Positions 1-11,083 of a DNA stretch of 64,000 nucleotides are shown piece after piece. Positions within the stretch are counted from its first letter, which is position 1, and every line of letters begins with the position of its first letter. The notes beneath the pieces are model-generated. The model had not been told where the DNA came from, did no database searches, and saw only the letters and a list, made by a program, of their open reading frames with translations. The stretch spans positions 1 through 64,000 of the forward strand of contig JACSYO010001270.1 in assembly GCA_016806645.1 (NCBI GenBank). Reading direction: 5' to 3'. Origin of the DNA: Ophiodon elongatus. Its lineage: Eukaryota > Chordata > Actinopteri > Perciformes > Hexagrammidae. The position numbers and the translations under genes were made by a program.

Positions 1-33
<33 letters not shown>
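1..33. repeat. Homopolymer G run at the window edge
   Basis: The first 33 bases are all G. This may be a true poly-G tract, or a sequencing or assembly artefact such as the edge of a gap. Nothing functional can be read from it. Confidence 0.9.
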
Positions 34-34
<1 letters not shown>

Positions 35-589
35 AAATGTGTGTAAAATACTGCAGAATATTTCCAGAATATTTCCAGAATATTTCCAGAATATTGTCTA
101 GCTTCACCAGGCCGAGGCTCTCCTGCAGCTCTCTGACGGCCCGGAGGTGAACCAACACCCATCAACGCTCTGAAACGCAGCAGGATGTGAGATGTGACCC
201 GACATCCTGTCGGCCCGCCGCTAACAGCGTGTGCTCCTCCCTAACCGACCCCACCTGCAACCACAACCGGTCACTTCAGTTCCTACTGGAGACGTGACAG
301 GCGGAGCTGAGCAGCAGAGGTGGCGGTGTCTCGACCTGGAGCCTACGTTTCCCACAATGCACCTGGATAGTGTCTTTCAGTAGAGCCTCCCTGCCCGGTG
401 AGTGTGAGACGTTTGTGGTCATTTTAATAGTCAGAAACCGAAAAGACTTGGATCGTATTCCACTCACTAAATTATTAAATCATTAAATTATTAAATTATT
501 AAATTATTAAATTCATGTTAAAACGTGCAGAAAGAAAAAACATTGAAAATCATCTGGATACTTACAGACTGACTTACATGCCTAATATT

Positions 590-880
590 CACACACACAC
601 ACACACACACACACATCTACACACATACAGTATATGCACACACACACACACACACAAATATATGCACACACACACACACATATATGCACACACACCATGA
701 CATTAATCAAACAGGAGATGGAGTGTGACCGCTGTTTCAGTCTTTAACCAGCGTGGCCTGTCGTCTCACACACACACACACACACGAATACACACACCAG
801 CCTAATGAGCCATACAGCACACACACACACACACACACGCACACTCTCTCTTTCACACACACACACACACGTGCACACGT
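590..880. repeat. Cluster of CA microsatellites
   Basis: Several (CA)n tracts of 8-25 bp are separated by short unique pieces, including TATATGCACACA variants. The His-Thr open frame across it is a translation of the repeat, not a gene. Confidence 0.9.
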
Positions 881-969
881 GCACACTGTCTGGCTGGCTG
901 CCAGGATGTTAATCAAATAAATGGTGGATGTTTAAATTTGATTCAGTGGGAAACCAACTCAGAGCAAAC

Positions 970-984
970 ACACCCTGACAGGAC

Positions 985-1017
<33 letters not shown>

Positions 1018-1028
1018 CCTGACAGGAC

Positions 1029-1083
<55 letters not shown>

Positions 1084-1168
1084 CCTGACAGGACAACACA
1101 CACACACACACTTTAAACATGCACACACACACACTTTAAACACACACACACACACACCCTGACAGGAC

Positions 1169-1201
<33 letters not shown>

Positions 1202-1298
1202 TAAACACACACACACACACACACACCCTGACAGGACAACACACACACACACACACACTTTAAACACGCACACACACACACACACACCCTGACAGGAC

Positions 1299-1337
<39 letters not shown>

Positions 1338-1374
1338 TAAACATGCACACACACACACACACCCTGACAGGACA

Positions 1375-1409
<35 letters not shown>

Positions 1410-1460
1410 CACACACACACACACCCTGACAGGACAACACACACACACACACACACACAC

Positions 1461-1517
<57 letters not shown>

Positions 1518-1523
1518 CACACT
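970..1523. repeat. Compound CA repeat with CCTGACAGGACAA and CTTTAAA spacers
   Basis: Long CA runs are interrupted about eight times by the same 13-mer CCTGACAGGACAA and about five times by CTTTAAACA. The microsatellite has therefore expanded as a higher-order unit (spacer plus CA run), not only by dinucleotide slippage. Confidence 0.9.
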
Positions 1524-1609
1524 ACAGGTTGTAGTTGAGTCTATATTATAATCTGAAAGTTAATCAGAGCAGATTTCAAACCAGAACTGATACGACACAC
1601 TGACTGAAT

Positions 1610-1868
1610 GCTACAGATGCTACAGATGCTAACAGATGCTACAGATGCTACAGATGCTACAGATGCTACAGATGCTAACAGATGCTACAGATGCTAACAG
1701 ATGCTACAGATGCAAACAGATGCTACAGATGCTACAGATGCTAACAGATGCTACAGATGCTAACAGATACTACAGATGCTACAGATGCTACAGATGCTAA
1801 CAGATGCTACAGATGCAAACAGATGCTACAGATGCTACAATTGCTACAGATGCTACAGATGCTAACAG
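1610..1868. repeat. 9-bp minisatellite (ACAGATGCT)n
   Basis: About 25-28 copies of a 9-10-bp unit ACAGATGCT(A), with occasional ACAGATGCAA variants, sit in the EBF intron. The unit length is a multiple of three in many copies, but no long ORF uses it. Confidence 0.9.
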
Positions 1869-2435
1869 AAAGCTCCACCGTAAACATTCCAACGTGCCGA
1901 TAAAGTTTTTCTCCGCTGGTAAGAATCCATCACAGTGAACGTTTAAACTTTGACCTCCATCTTTCTTTTATCTCCCTCACATGTGTAATATTGTATATAT
2001 TTCATTCTCTCTTTCCTTTATTATCACTATTTTATGTCTGAGTCTCTTATTTACTCATATTTACGAGCATGTTGGAGCTGCACGAGACAATAAAATAAAA
2101 TAACTTGAAACTACTTGAAGCTCAGAGTCTGTTTCCACAAATGTTTGTATTTTGTGTTTCTGAATGTCTGAAGCCCAGAATAACAATCAACATAAAAAAA
2201 ACTCCTTTTTCACAATAAAACTACAGTAAAAACACAATTAAATATAAAGAATGTAAACGTATATGAAGACGGAAACGCAGAGGATTTAAATTCTGTGAAA
2301 CTTTATCGATAAAAACAGCACTTGACCCACTTCTCTGACTCCGTGACGTCACATGACTTTCTGTTTCGGGCTCTGAGTGTCAGCGTTGGATGTTAATGGC
2401 CCGCTGAACGTCCAGTATGAATGTAATTAGTGCCG

Positions 2436-2436
<1 letters not shown>

Positions 2437-2482
<46 letters not shown>

Positions 2483-2629
2483 CTCTCTAATTGCTATGGA
2501 AGTCGAGTTTGGATGGTTAAAATATGCACATATTGTTCATGTACAGTGTGTGTTGATTTATGCGGGGCTGCACAATTACCCACGAATACATTTACCCAAT
2601 CAGGTTTGTGTGTTCTCTCTCTCTCACAC

Positions 2630-2671
<42 letters not shown>

Positions 2672-2747
2672 GTTTGGTTAGCTCTCATTAGCCGTGTAAT
2701 GTGAACTAATGAGTTGAGGCTGAAGCATGGTGGGAGGACAGCAGGCC

Positions 2748-2823
<76 letters not shown>
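2437..2823. repeat. CA tracts followed by a GT tract
   Basis: CA runs at about 2437-2480 and 2625-2670 are followed by a GT run at 2751-2823. CA and GT runs on one strand can pair as a long imperfect hairpin in single-stranded DNA or RNA. Confidence 0.85.
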
Positions 2824-2825
<2 letters not shown>

Positions 2826-3743
2826 TGTCACTGGATGAATCAAACATCGATCAAAGTTCATCGATAGACTTTTCTCCACTTTGCCCCAAAACGTTAAAAT
2901 GTTGTTTCCTTCATTAAAATGATCGACAACGGGAAACTCACCAATCAATAATTAAACATCGGATAATACGCAATCAATAACAGTGTGATCAGATACCCGA
3001 AGAACAAATGATCTGAACATTCTGCGTTGTACTGAATTAATTAGACTCGTTAGAAAAAACACAAATTTAACCCTTTGTGTATCTTCAGTTTAAATTATAT
3101 TCGTCTTTTCAAGGTTTAACTCCTAAAGACTCGTTAAAAACACCAAAATCCCGATAAATAAATAAATATATATAGATACATATAAATCTATAAATATCAC
3201 ACTTGTCTTCTTTTCAAGGTTTAACTTCGACTGATTAGAAAACACCGAATTCCATCGAAAAAAAACCCACCAATTTAACATTTAATGTTGAGAACGATAT
3301 GTATAATAATTCTTATATAATTACTCAGCTTTGCTTTGCTTCTCCTCAAATAGAGTGAACGGTATCTGAGAGTCGTCACGTGACTGAATCTGATTCATGC
3401 ATTTAATTTATTGATCTACTTATTCCGCGTTGCCTTGCGGGAGCAAACTGTCTCCTTCTGTCGGTCTGAGGATCTCGAGTCTTTCACAAGTGCATTGTGG
3501 GAGTTTTTTTTTTTTTTTTTTTCCGGTGCCACGGCGACGGTTGGCGGCGGCGGCCCGCTGTGGGTTTCGATGGCGGTGCCGTCGGGGCGGAAACGCCCGC
3601 TGACTGATTTCCATTTGTGCACCTTAATAGCGTGTGTCATTCCTAATTAGGGCGACTGGCTCGGGGAACCGGGGGCTCGATGCTGAGATGGCTGCTCCTG
3701 TCATGCTGCAATTACCAACAAATTAGTCTTTAGACTGAGGGGC

Positions 3744-3750
<7 letters not shown>

Positions 3751-3826
<76 letters not shown>
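3751..3826. repeat. GT microsatellite
   Basis: An uninterrupted (GT)n of about 75 bp. Confidence 0.95.
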
Positions 3827-3828
<2 letters not shown>

Positions 3829-3912
3829 AATTAGTACGTTTCTGTGAGGTGTTCAACGTGTAAGAATGCGTCGTAAAACGGCGTTTTTTTCCGCGGACAT
3901 CGAACCCCCGAC

Positions 3913-3934
3913 CCGCAGAACGTTTGTTCTGCGG
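3913..3934. other. Perfect 9-bp GC-rich hairpin beside a tRNA-like T-arm
   Basis: CCGCAGAAC and GTTCTGCGG form a perfect 9-bp stem around a 4-base loop. On the minus strand it is followed by GGGGGTTCGATGTCC, which resembles a Pol III B-box/T-arm. No full cloverleaf or A-box can be built, so this is at most a decayed tRNA-derived remnant. Confidence 0.4.
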
Positions 3935-4417
3935 CTTCACCGCCAACAATAACACTGTTACACGCGTATTCACGGTAATAACACGTTAACGTTCAGGCGC
4001 CAGTAAAACGCGGTGGGGTCAGGGGTCGGGAGACATCCGGGGGTTTCCCTCTGGTGAAGTGTTGTGATCTGATTGTTTTGGTATGTCAGGAAAAGGGAAC
4101 ATCTTCGTAGGCGTCAACCCAGAATGTTAAATAACGGACTTTTACTGTGAAATAAAAACTGCTTTAACAAGTGATTTTTTTTTTCAAATGGACTTTGTTT
4201 CGTCTCTTCCAGTTCCAGTTTTTTTTTTTATTTATTTTGGCGGGAAATTAAGTTTTTAAGCTTTTTGGCGTCAAACTCTCGTCACGTTTATTTATTATTT
4301 ATTTCTTTTACATCTTTTAGTTTGTGATGTTTTAGCTCTCAGGACGGAGAGCGGCGCTAATGCAGCTGCATGTTTTCTCTACTCAGGTGTTTCCTCCAAA
4401 ACAGACCCCCCCCACCC

Positions 4418-4420
4418 ACC

Positions 4421-4475
<55 letters not shown>
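4418..4475. repeat. CA microsatellite
   Basis: A (CA)n run of about 55 bp after a CCCCCCCACCC stretch. Confidence 0.95.
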
Positions 4476-4476
<1 letters not shown>

Positions 4477-4680
4477 AGCCGAGCCCATTAGCCTGGTCAC
4501 CTGCTCCTCTCAGACGAAGCTCGGGGTTAATTGTTTGCAGCTTTTTCTTTTTCTCTGGTTTAGCGTAGCTGCTTCTGATTAGCCGCGCGGCGGCTGACAT
4601 TCTGCGGAGGCCACGAGGAGCCTGAAGAGCCTCGCTCGAGTGTCGAGGGTTTATTTACATGAGTCAACTTCACTGCCACG

Positions 4681-4833
4681 ACGAGGAAGACGAGGAAGAC
4701 GAGGAAGACGAGGAGGAGGACGAGGAAGAGGACGAGGAGCTACGAGGCTGACGCGGCATCTGCTGGCTGTTTAATTATCCGACACGTTCTTAAAGCGTTC
4801 AGGAGAGTTTAATTGTGTGTACGTGAAGAAGAG

Positions 4834-4875
<42 letters not shown>

Positions 4876-4912
4876 GAGGAGGAGGAGGAGGAGGAGGAAG
4901 AGGAGGATGTGC
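4681..4912. repeat. Purine-rich GAGGAA/GACGAG triplet tracts
   Basis: Two runs (4681-4745 and 4826-4912) of GAGGAA, GAGGAG and GACGAG triplets. They read as poly-Glu on one strand and poly-Ser/Leu/Pro on the other. There is no gene context, so I call it simple repeat. Confidence 0.85.
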
Positions 4913-5423
4913 ATGGGTTGCAGAGTGAAGACGTCCAACGGGAGGAGAGGGGAGAGAGAACAGGTAGCGAGGCCTCGGCTGACCTCCTCCATCCGTCGTC
5001 GTGAGTAACGGCTCTCTGATAAAAACTCTCTCGGCGCTCAGATCCGTCACTGACAAACTCCACAGACCGGAGTTCGAATCCCCCCCCGCCCGCCCGCGCC
5101 CCCCCCCACCCCCCGGGGAGCGCCGAGTGGAACGCCAAACGCCCCCGATGATTGAGCAGATGACGAATGGCGGCGAAGTGGGGAATCCCCCCGTCGGCGA
5201 TTATTCACCACACCACACTACCTGGACTCCCCCTCCCCCCCACTGAGCCTGGGAACCCGTATCCCCCCCCCCCCCCACCCCCTTTAACCCCAGAGGACAA
5301 AGATAGGGCGTGGAGGGCAGGATCACTCACTCTGCTCGATATTTCTTCAACACTTTCTTTTACTTCTTCTTTCTACAGCGATGTCAGGAAGGGTCGAGGG
5401 AAATCTGTTCACCTGAAGCTTCA

Positions 5424-5514
5424 TCACACACACACACACACACACGCACACACACACACACACACACACGCACACACACACACACAGACACACACACACA
5501 CACACAGACACACA

Positions 5515-5563
<49 letters not shown>

Positions 5564-5576
5564 ACGCACACAGACA

Positions 5577-5647
<71 letters not shown>
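5424..5647. repeat. Long interrupted CA microsatellite
   Basis: About 220 bp of CA with CACG and CAGA interruptions. The 173-aa His-Thr frame crossing it is a repeat translation. Confidence 0.95.
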
Positions 5648-5649
<2 letters not shown>

Positions 5650-6262
5650 GCCAACACTGCCGGAAAATATTCTGTTATTGAGACCTGAAAGTCTATTTTT
5701 CCTGAAAACAAAGTGCAGCCCACAGTTTTCCCCACAGATCAACTTTTTTTGTTTTTTTCCTCAGAAATGAGCTTCAGTATCATTAAAGAAGATTTAATAA
5801 GGTTTAAGATCAACGAACAAGGTATAATAATAAAGTTTCATCCTCACTACTTTAAATAGGTCGCTTTATTTTCCATCAGCCAACTTCTTCGGTTCGGTTT
5901 ATTAACTAAATATTTATGAAATACACGATGAAGTCTGAGGTCCAACTTTCATCAGGATGTGATGTAAAAAATTAGGAACTATAATTTAAAGATTTGAAGC
6001 ATGAGAACAAACTATCGACATACATTGTTTATTTATTTCAACGGCTTCGAGGTTCTGCAGCGTGAAGGCTGATCATGTTCCCACATCAGCAGAAGCTTCG
6101 CTGCAGAGAAACAAACGGAAACCAGAGATTCACGTTCGAGGTCTCAGATATTTTCACGAGGTTTTCCTTTCCGACGTTTAAAGTCCCGTCTCTCTCGGAT
6201 GAAAGCGTTTCAAAATAAAGTTTGCAAGTTTGTGCACGGACGCCAACTCCCACCTCGACACG

Positions 6263-6328
6263 CACACACACACGCACGCACACACACACACACACGCACA
6301 CACGCACACACAGCAGCAGCAGCAGCCT
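6263..6328. repeat. CA/CG microsatellite plus CAG run
   Basis: A (CA)n tract with CACG interruptions runs into a short AGCAGCAGCAGC run. Confidence 0.85.
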
Positions 6329-6463
6329 GGTGCACCGTGACCTCTGACCTCTGACCTCTCACACACCTTTTACAACAACGCAGAGAGCCACAGGTGTGTT
6401 TTCTGCTCTTTCTGCACACGTCTCCGTGTCCTCGTGTTCCACGTGTGGAGATTCATCACTTTA

Positions 6464-6660
6464 AAGGCCGAGGGGCCGGGGACCGAGGGCCAGGGGCCGG
6501 GGGCCGAGGGGCCGAGGGCCAGGGGCCGGGGGCCGAGGGGCCGAGGGCCAGGGGCCGGGGGCCGAGGGCCAGGGACTGAGAGCCGAGGGCCGGGGGACCG
6601 AGGGCCCGGGACAGAGGACCGGGGGGCCGGGGACCGGGGGCCGAGGGCCGAGGGCCGACC
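6464..6660. repeat. GC-rich minisatellite GGGCCGAGGGGCCGGGG
   Basis: Roughly 200 bp of short units built from GGCCGAGGG, GGCCAGGGG and GGCCGGGGGA. It is very G-rich on the plus strand, with many GGG/GGGG runs, so G-quadruplexes are possible. All frames are open and low-complexity on both strands, as expected for such a repeat. Confidence 0.9.
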
Positions 6661-7657
6661 ACGTGACCACCGGAGACGTTCCCCTTCTCTCCTTCATGAA
6701 GTCTGAGATATATTTTAGAGACGCTTTACTTTCTCCTGCTGCACGAAGACGTTTTATATGTTTATAAACTAGAGTAGAAGAAGGAGCCTCTGATTGGCTC
6801 TAACGTCGGCCATCGCTCGACCTCTAAATCTAACGTCCCCGGAAACTCCCGTCTTTTCTTTTCTAACAAAGAAAAAGAAAGAAATTGACACAAAATATCA
6901 GAATATTAATTTATATTTCCTTTAGTTGAAGATAGTTTTTTAATAGAATTTAATTATCTCGACTCGTTTAAAGTATTTTTCCTCGTCGGCGTTTTGTTTT
7001 TTTGCACCGTATTAAAGAAACTATTATTGTTTGAACGTGGTTTTATTTGCACGCTTTCCTTCTTCACAACCCGTCGATCTGATCTCGTTGATCTCGTGAA
7101 TTCAGCTGATTTCAGCCGTGTGATTTCAGCTGAAGTAACTTCCTGCTGAAGGTCAGCGGTTTGATTTCATTCCACAAACATCTTGAATATTAAAAACAAA
7201 AACAAAAAGGGAGAAACATGAATCCTGACATCGACGCAGACTTCACCACGCGGGGATTCGAACCGCCGGCACCGAGTGCAACGACACGAACGCGGAGTTT
7301 CATTATTCGCGTCGACGGGAGAAACAACACAAATCTCCTCTTCAACAACCCGTCGGGGAGCCGAGCCCTCGTAGTGAAAACACAACGTCTGTTTTAGAAA
7401 CTCACACAAACGTCGGGACGTCAACGTTTAAAAACTAAACTCTCACGGTCAGCTCCTTCGTCTTCTCTCGTGAGATTATTAACGACGAGCTGTTTTACGG
7501 TTAACGCTCGTGAAACACTGCATTTACTAAATATTACATTTTGAGATTATTAAACTCCACATATGAAGGATTCTCTGTGCTGGTGTGAACGCGTCAGACC
7601 ACTCTGGGTCCAGGTTCTGGTTCTGGATCTGCTCTTCTCCCCTAATGTTTGTTCCAC

Positions 7658-7658
<1 letters not shown>

Positions 7659-7692
<34 letters not shown>

Positions 7693-7709
7693 GTCATCAT
7701 CATCGTCTT
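7659..7709. repeat. CAT/ATC trinucleotide microsatellite
   Basis: About 17 triplets of (CAT)n with a few CGT interruptions. Confidence 0.9.
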
Positions 7710-8205
7710 CGTCGGTACCATCAGAGACGCTGGGAAGCTGCTGAAGCTCCGGGGTTCTCGCCCCTTTATTTTTTTATATTTGTGCGTTTTGTTATCTGCT
7801 CCAAAGTCTCCGTGAACGAAGAAGAAAAGATTTTCATTTGAAAGCCGAAAAGCTTAAAATGACAAAAACAGACGAGTTTGGATTTAAGAAGAAGAATCGG
7901 AGTCCGATCGTTTTACGGCTCGACGACAGGGAGAAGCTCCTCTGAGCCACCGAGCAACAAGCAGACCTCCTTTTGTATAGATTAGCAGTGTGTCTATATA
8001 TAAATATATATAAATATATATAAATATATATACGTGGTTATGTCTGAGTCTTGTTCTTCATGCACAACGTCACACTCTCTTTACGTATCATCTTCGTCCT
8101 TCATCTTTAAAAAGGTTGTTTTTCTCCCTCAGAGTCAAATTTGTGGTTTTTGATTTTGTGGTTTTGACACTCGGGCGACTTCCTCTGACTCCCAGCAGGA
8201 AACAC

Positions 8206-8265
<60 letters not shown>
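8206..8265. repeat. CA microsatellite
   Basis: An uninterrupted (CA)n of about 60 bp in the EBF intron. Confidence 0.95.
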
Positions 8266-8266
<1 letters not shown>

Positions 8267-10949
8267 AGTCATCTGAAACTTTCATTATTTATCTTTTTTA
8301 CAAAACTAAACGTGCAGCTTAAGAAACAGACGACAGAAAACATCTCTTCCGTTTCCATAAACCATTAAAAATCTATTTTTAAGGCTCCGGCTTCGTCTTA
8401 TTTAAAAAGCACGCCGACGTCAGGCTTCGGTTTCTTCTGTTTCGGGGTCAAAGCCTCAGACTCACGCGGAGACGCTGCGTTCGGATGAGAAACAAACTTC
8501 TCTTTTCTACATTTATAATTCACGTGCACGAGTTGTTTTCTGTATTTCTTCTCGCTGTTACGTCGACACCTTTCTGATCCAAACACTCTCACGTCCAGCA
8601 GCTTCTCAACGTCTCCAAGTCAGAAATAAACCTTCATGTGAAACATGAAATATACATAGAGGTAGATTCATTCAGCTGTTGTTCAGAGAGCTGTTGCTGC
8701 TGCTCATCAACCGACTGTTTAATCTCATTAACCGATTCATTCACTGATGAATGTGCTGTTTTAATAATCTTTTCTTTTTTTTTTTTTTTTTTTTTTTAAA
8801 AAAGGCACAAATTCTCTGCAGCTTCTGAAATATAAATATCTGCAGATTTTCTTTCGTCTTGTGAGATTTCAAGTTTTTTTTTTTGCATTTTGCACAAAAC
8901 AAAACATTTGAACGTCGACGTGAACACGTTTTACTTTTTGCAGACTTTCTACAGAACAAATGAATCATCAATTAAAATCAACAGATGCATGTTTTTCTGC
9001 AGGTGTCAAGTTTTTTTTGCATATAAATGGCACATTTTTTTTATGTTTAACATATTTTTGCTCAGCTGTGTATTTGTGTGTAACTGGTGTATTTAGTGTG
9101 AACATCTTTGATCCATAAAGCTGGTTTGTGCTGCAGCTGCTGTGCGTTTGATTTGAATGATCCTGATGTTAAACAGGTGTTTTTAAAAACGTGTTTTTAA
9201 TCAGAAGCTCGTGCACGAAGCTGCAGGAAGCAACGAGACTCAACATTTACTCACAAACTGACGCTTTGTTCAAACAAGAATTATTGTGTTTTTTTTTTTT
9301 AAAAAACACTGCAAATTAAACTGCATCTTCTTCGGTTTTCTAGTTTATTTGTTGCAGAATTCTGCGCTGAATTCCTGCACGTTTTTATGTTGTTTTTTTT
9401 TAAAAAAAAAAAAACGTGCGCGAGGAGCGTGTGCGTTAAAGTTTGGGGTGCGCGTGTTCGCGGAGGTGATGGATGTGGCCGCGGCTCCTCGGACCGAGAG
9501 CAGCAGCTCTTCATGTTCAGCTGATTTAAACTCGAGGCAGGAAAAATCCCGCATTGATTTATTTCAGCAAAGCTCTCACATTTCACCTCAGCTCACCTGA
9601 GACAATTTAAAGCCTCAGAACTCTCGTGATTCACGTGACACGCCACCGGAAACAACTTCGGAGAATTATGCGACTGACAAAAACCTCTAAAAGAGACTTT
9701 TTGTTTTTTTTAAATTTATATTTAATATTTTTAAACTGCACATATATTGTGTTGTTAAAATTGGGGATTTTTGAGTAATTCACATTTCACGCTTTGAAAT
9801 TGTTTCTTCAATTTAAAAAAAAAATATTTAAGAACTTTGAAATTAAATGAAAAGCTTTGATGATTCACGTCAAAGTGAAGCTGCGCGTGTTCGTAACGTG
9901 ACAGTAATTTATCCTGCGTGTGAGGAGATGCACAACCCTTTAATTTAACCTGTGACCCACTTAAATTGAGATTTATTTCCTCCTCGACTGTGTTCATAAA
10001 TAAAATATCCTTTTTTCTATTTGACCAACCGCCTAATTACAGATTTAGTAGACGAGGATTTATTTATTATTTTGGTGGTAAAGAGGAAAAACCGCAGCGA
10101 TTTTAATAAATAATAAAGTCTTACTCCTCATAATTATTTGCTAAATAACCTTTGAAATGTTCCGTGTGAATCCCGCAGAACAGCCCCGCGCTGCTCCCGC
10201 GGCGTCTCCGCGCTCTTTGCGCGCGGCGTGTTCGCGCGGCACCGGACCGCGTGTCCCCGCGATGTGTTCACACGAACAACCGGAGAACCAACGCGTTATT
10301 TAAACCGGAGTTCGGCCTCGTAACGACGCGAGGAGGTCGGCGGCGGAGGAGAGCCGGGCGGAGGGCGAGCCCTAACCCGCCGGAGAGGAGCCGGGAGGCG
10401 GCGTGATGGGGGCGCGCGCTCCGCTGGGTTGGCTCGCGGAGGAAACCGGAGGACCGACAGGATTTCATGTCGTGATTTTGTTTGTTGTCCAAACACATTT
10501 TCGCTTCACTTTTCCCCCTGAATTACGAGCAGAATCCGGTCACTTTCACGCGTATTTTATGGATAAAGAGGCGCCTGAAGCGGGACCAGCTGATGTCTGA
10601 CAGCTGAGACTAAAACTCAGAGTTATTTCATCCTCTTCGTCCTCTCGGCTCAGTTTGGGCTTTTTCTCAGATTGCAAACTGACCCTGAAGCTGCGCTTCG
10701 CGTCTCTCCTGCAGAAGAAGCAGCCATGTGGTCGCTTTTAACTTTTCTCTGGTGTCTCTGCGCTGCAGACTGAACCCCGGGGCACGCGACACTTTCCCCC
10801 CCCCGGATCCTGGAGGATGCCAACGTGCCCTTCACCTTCACGCTGGAGTTTTTCTACAAACTGTGGCATTGATCAACCGACTGGCACCGCGGCGCAGAGA
10901 GATGACAAGTTGCGTGGTTTTGGGGATATGCAATTTTTTTTTTTTTTAC

Positions 10950-11083
10950 CTCTGGGCCGCTGTGTTGGCGTCCAAAATCCCTGCGCCCTGCATCCAGGAG
11001 CGGACCGGGGTCATGCCGGTGGGGAGCGGCTCCTCCTTCATGGTCAGGGCCCCCCGGGGGAGGCTGTCCTGGATGGAGAACAT
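10950..11083 (-). CDS. First coding exon of an EBF/COE (early B-cell factor) transcription factor, partial gene
   Basis: On the minus strand an ATG at 11,083 opens 44 codons plus two bases, then a GTAAAA donor. The peptide begins MFSIQDSLPRG, contains TMKEEPLPTGM and ends VRSWMQGAGILDANTAAQ-S. This is the conserved N-terminus of EBF/COE factors (MFGIQ...MKEEPL...VR.WM....DANTAAQS), in the same phase as the vertebrate first exon. EBF proteins are nuclear homodimeric DNA-binding factors (COE zinc-knuckle domain, IPT and helix-loop-helix) in neuronal, adipocyte and B-cell development; those domains are encoded by later exons outside the window. WMQGAGILDA resembles EBF1 and, as I recall it, EBF4; PRG..TMKEEPL also resembles EBF3, so the paralogue is left open. 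The family call is firm because homology, start and splice phase agree. Confidence 0.9.

Larger units (their letters stand above)
34..10949 (-). other. Intron 1 of the EBF-family gene (partial)
   Basis: Everything left of the donor at 10,949 should be intron 1 of the minus-strand EBF gene. I looked for the next conserved EBF exon, which starts with the GVGLARAHFEKQPP block, on the minus strand and did not find it, so it probably lies beyond the left edge. The stretch holds many CA/GT microsatellites, a 9-bp minisatellite, a GC-rich array, purine-rich triplet runs and AT-rich filler. The open frames in it are low-complexity (HTHT, VCVC, EEE) and have no gene-like neighbours. Confidence 0.7.

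Noticed and set aside
515..1522. HTHTHT and CVCVCV frames here and at 2.4-2.9, 5.2-5.7 and 48.0-48.2 kb
   Set aside because: Translations of CA/GT microsatellites.
5060..5085. Possible tRNA end AGTTCGAATCCCCC
   Set aside because: Single motif in a C-rich stretch without a cloverleaf.
7240..7300. Possible tRNA gene on the minus strand around GGTTCGAATCCCCGC
   Set aside because: Only a B-box/T-arm-like motif is present. No A-box, anticodon stem or acceptor stem could be paired.
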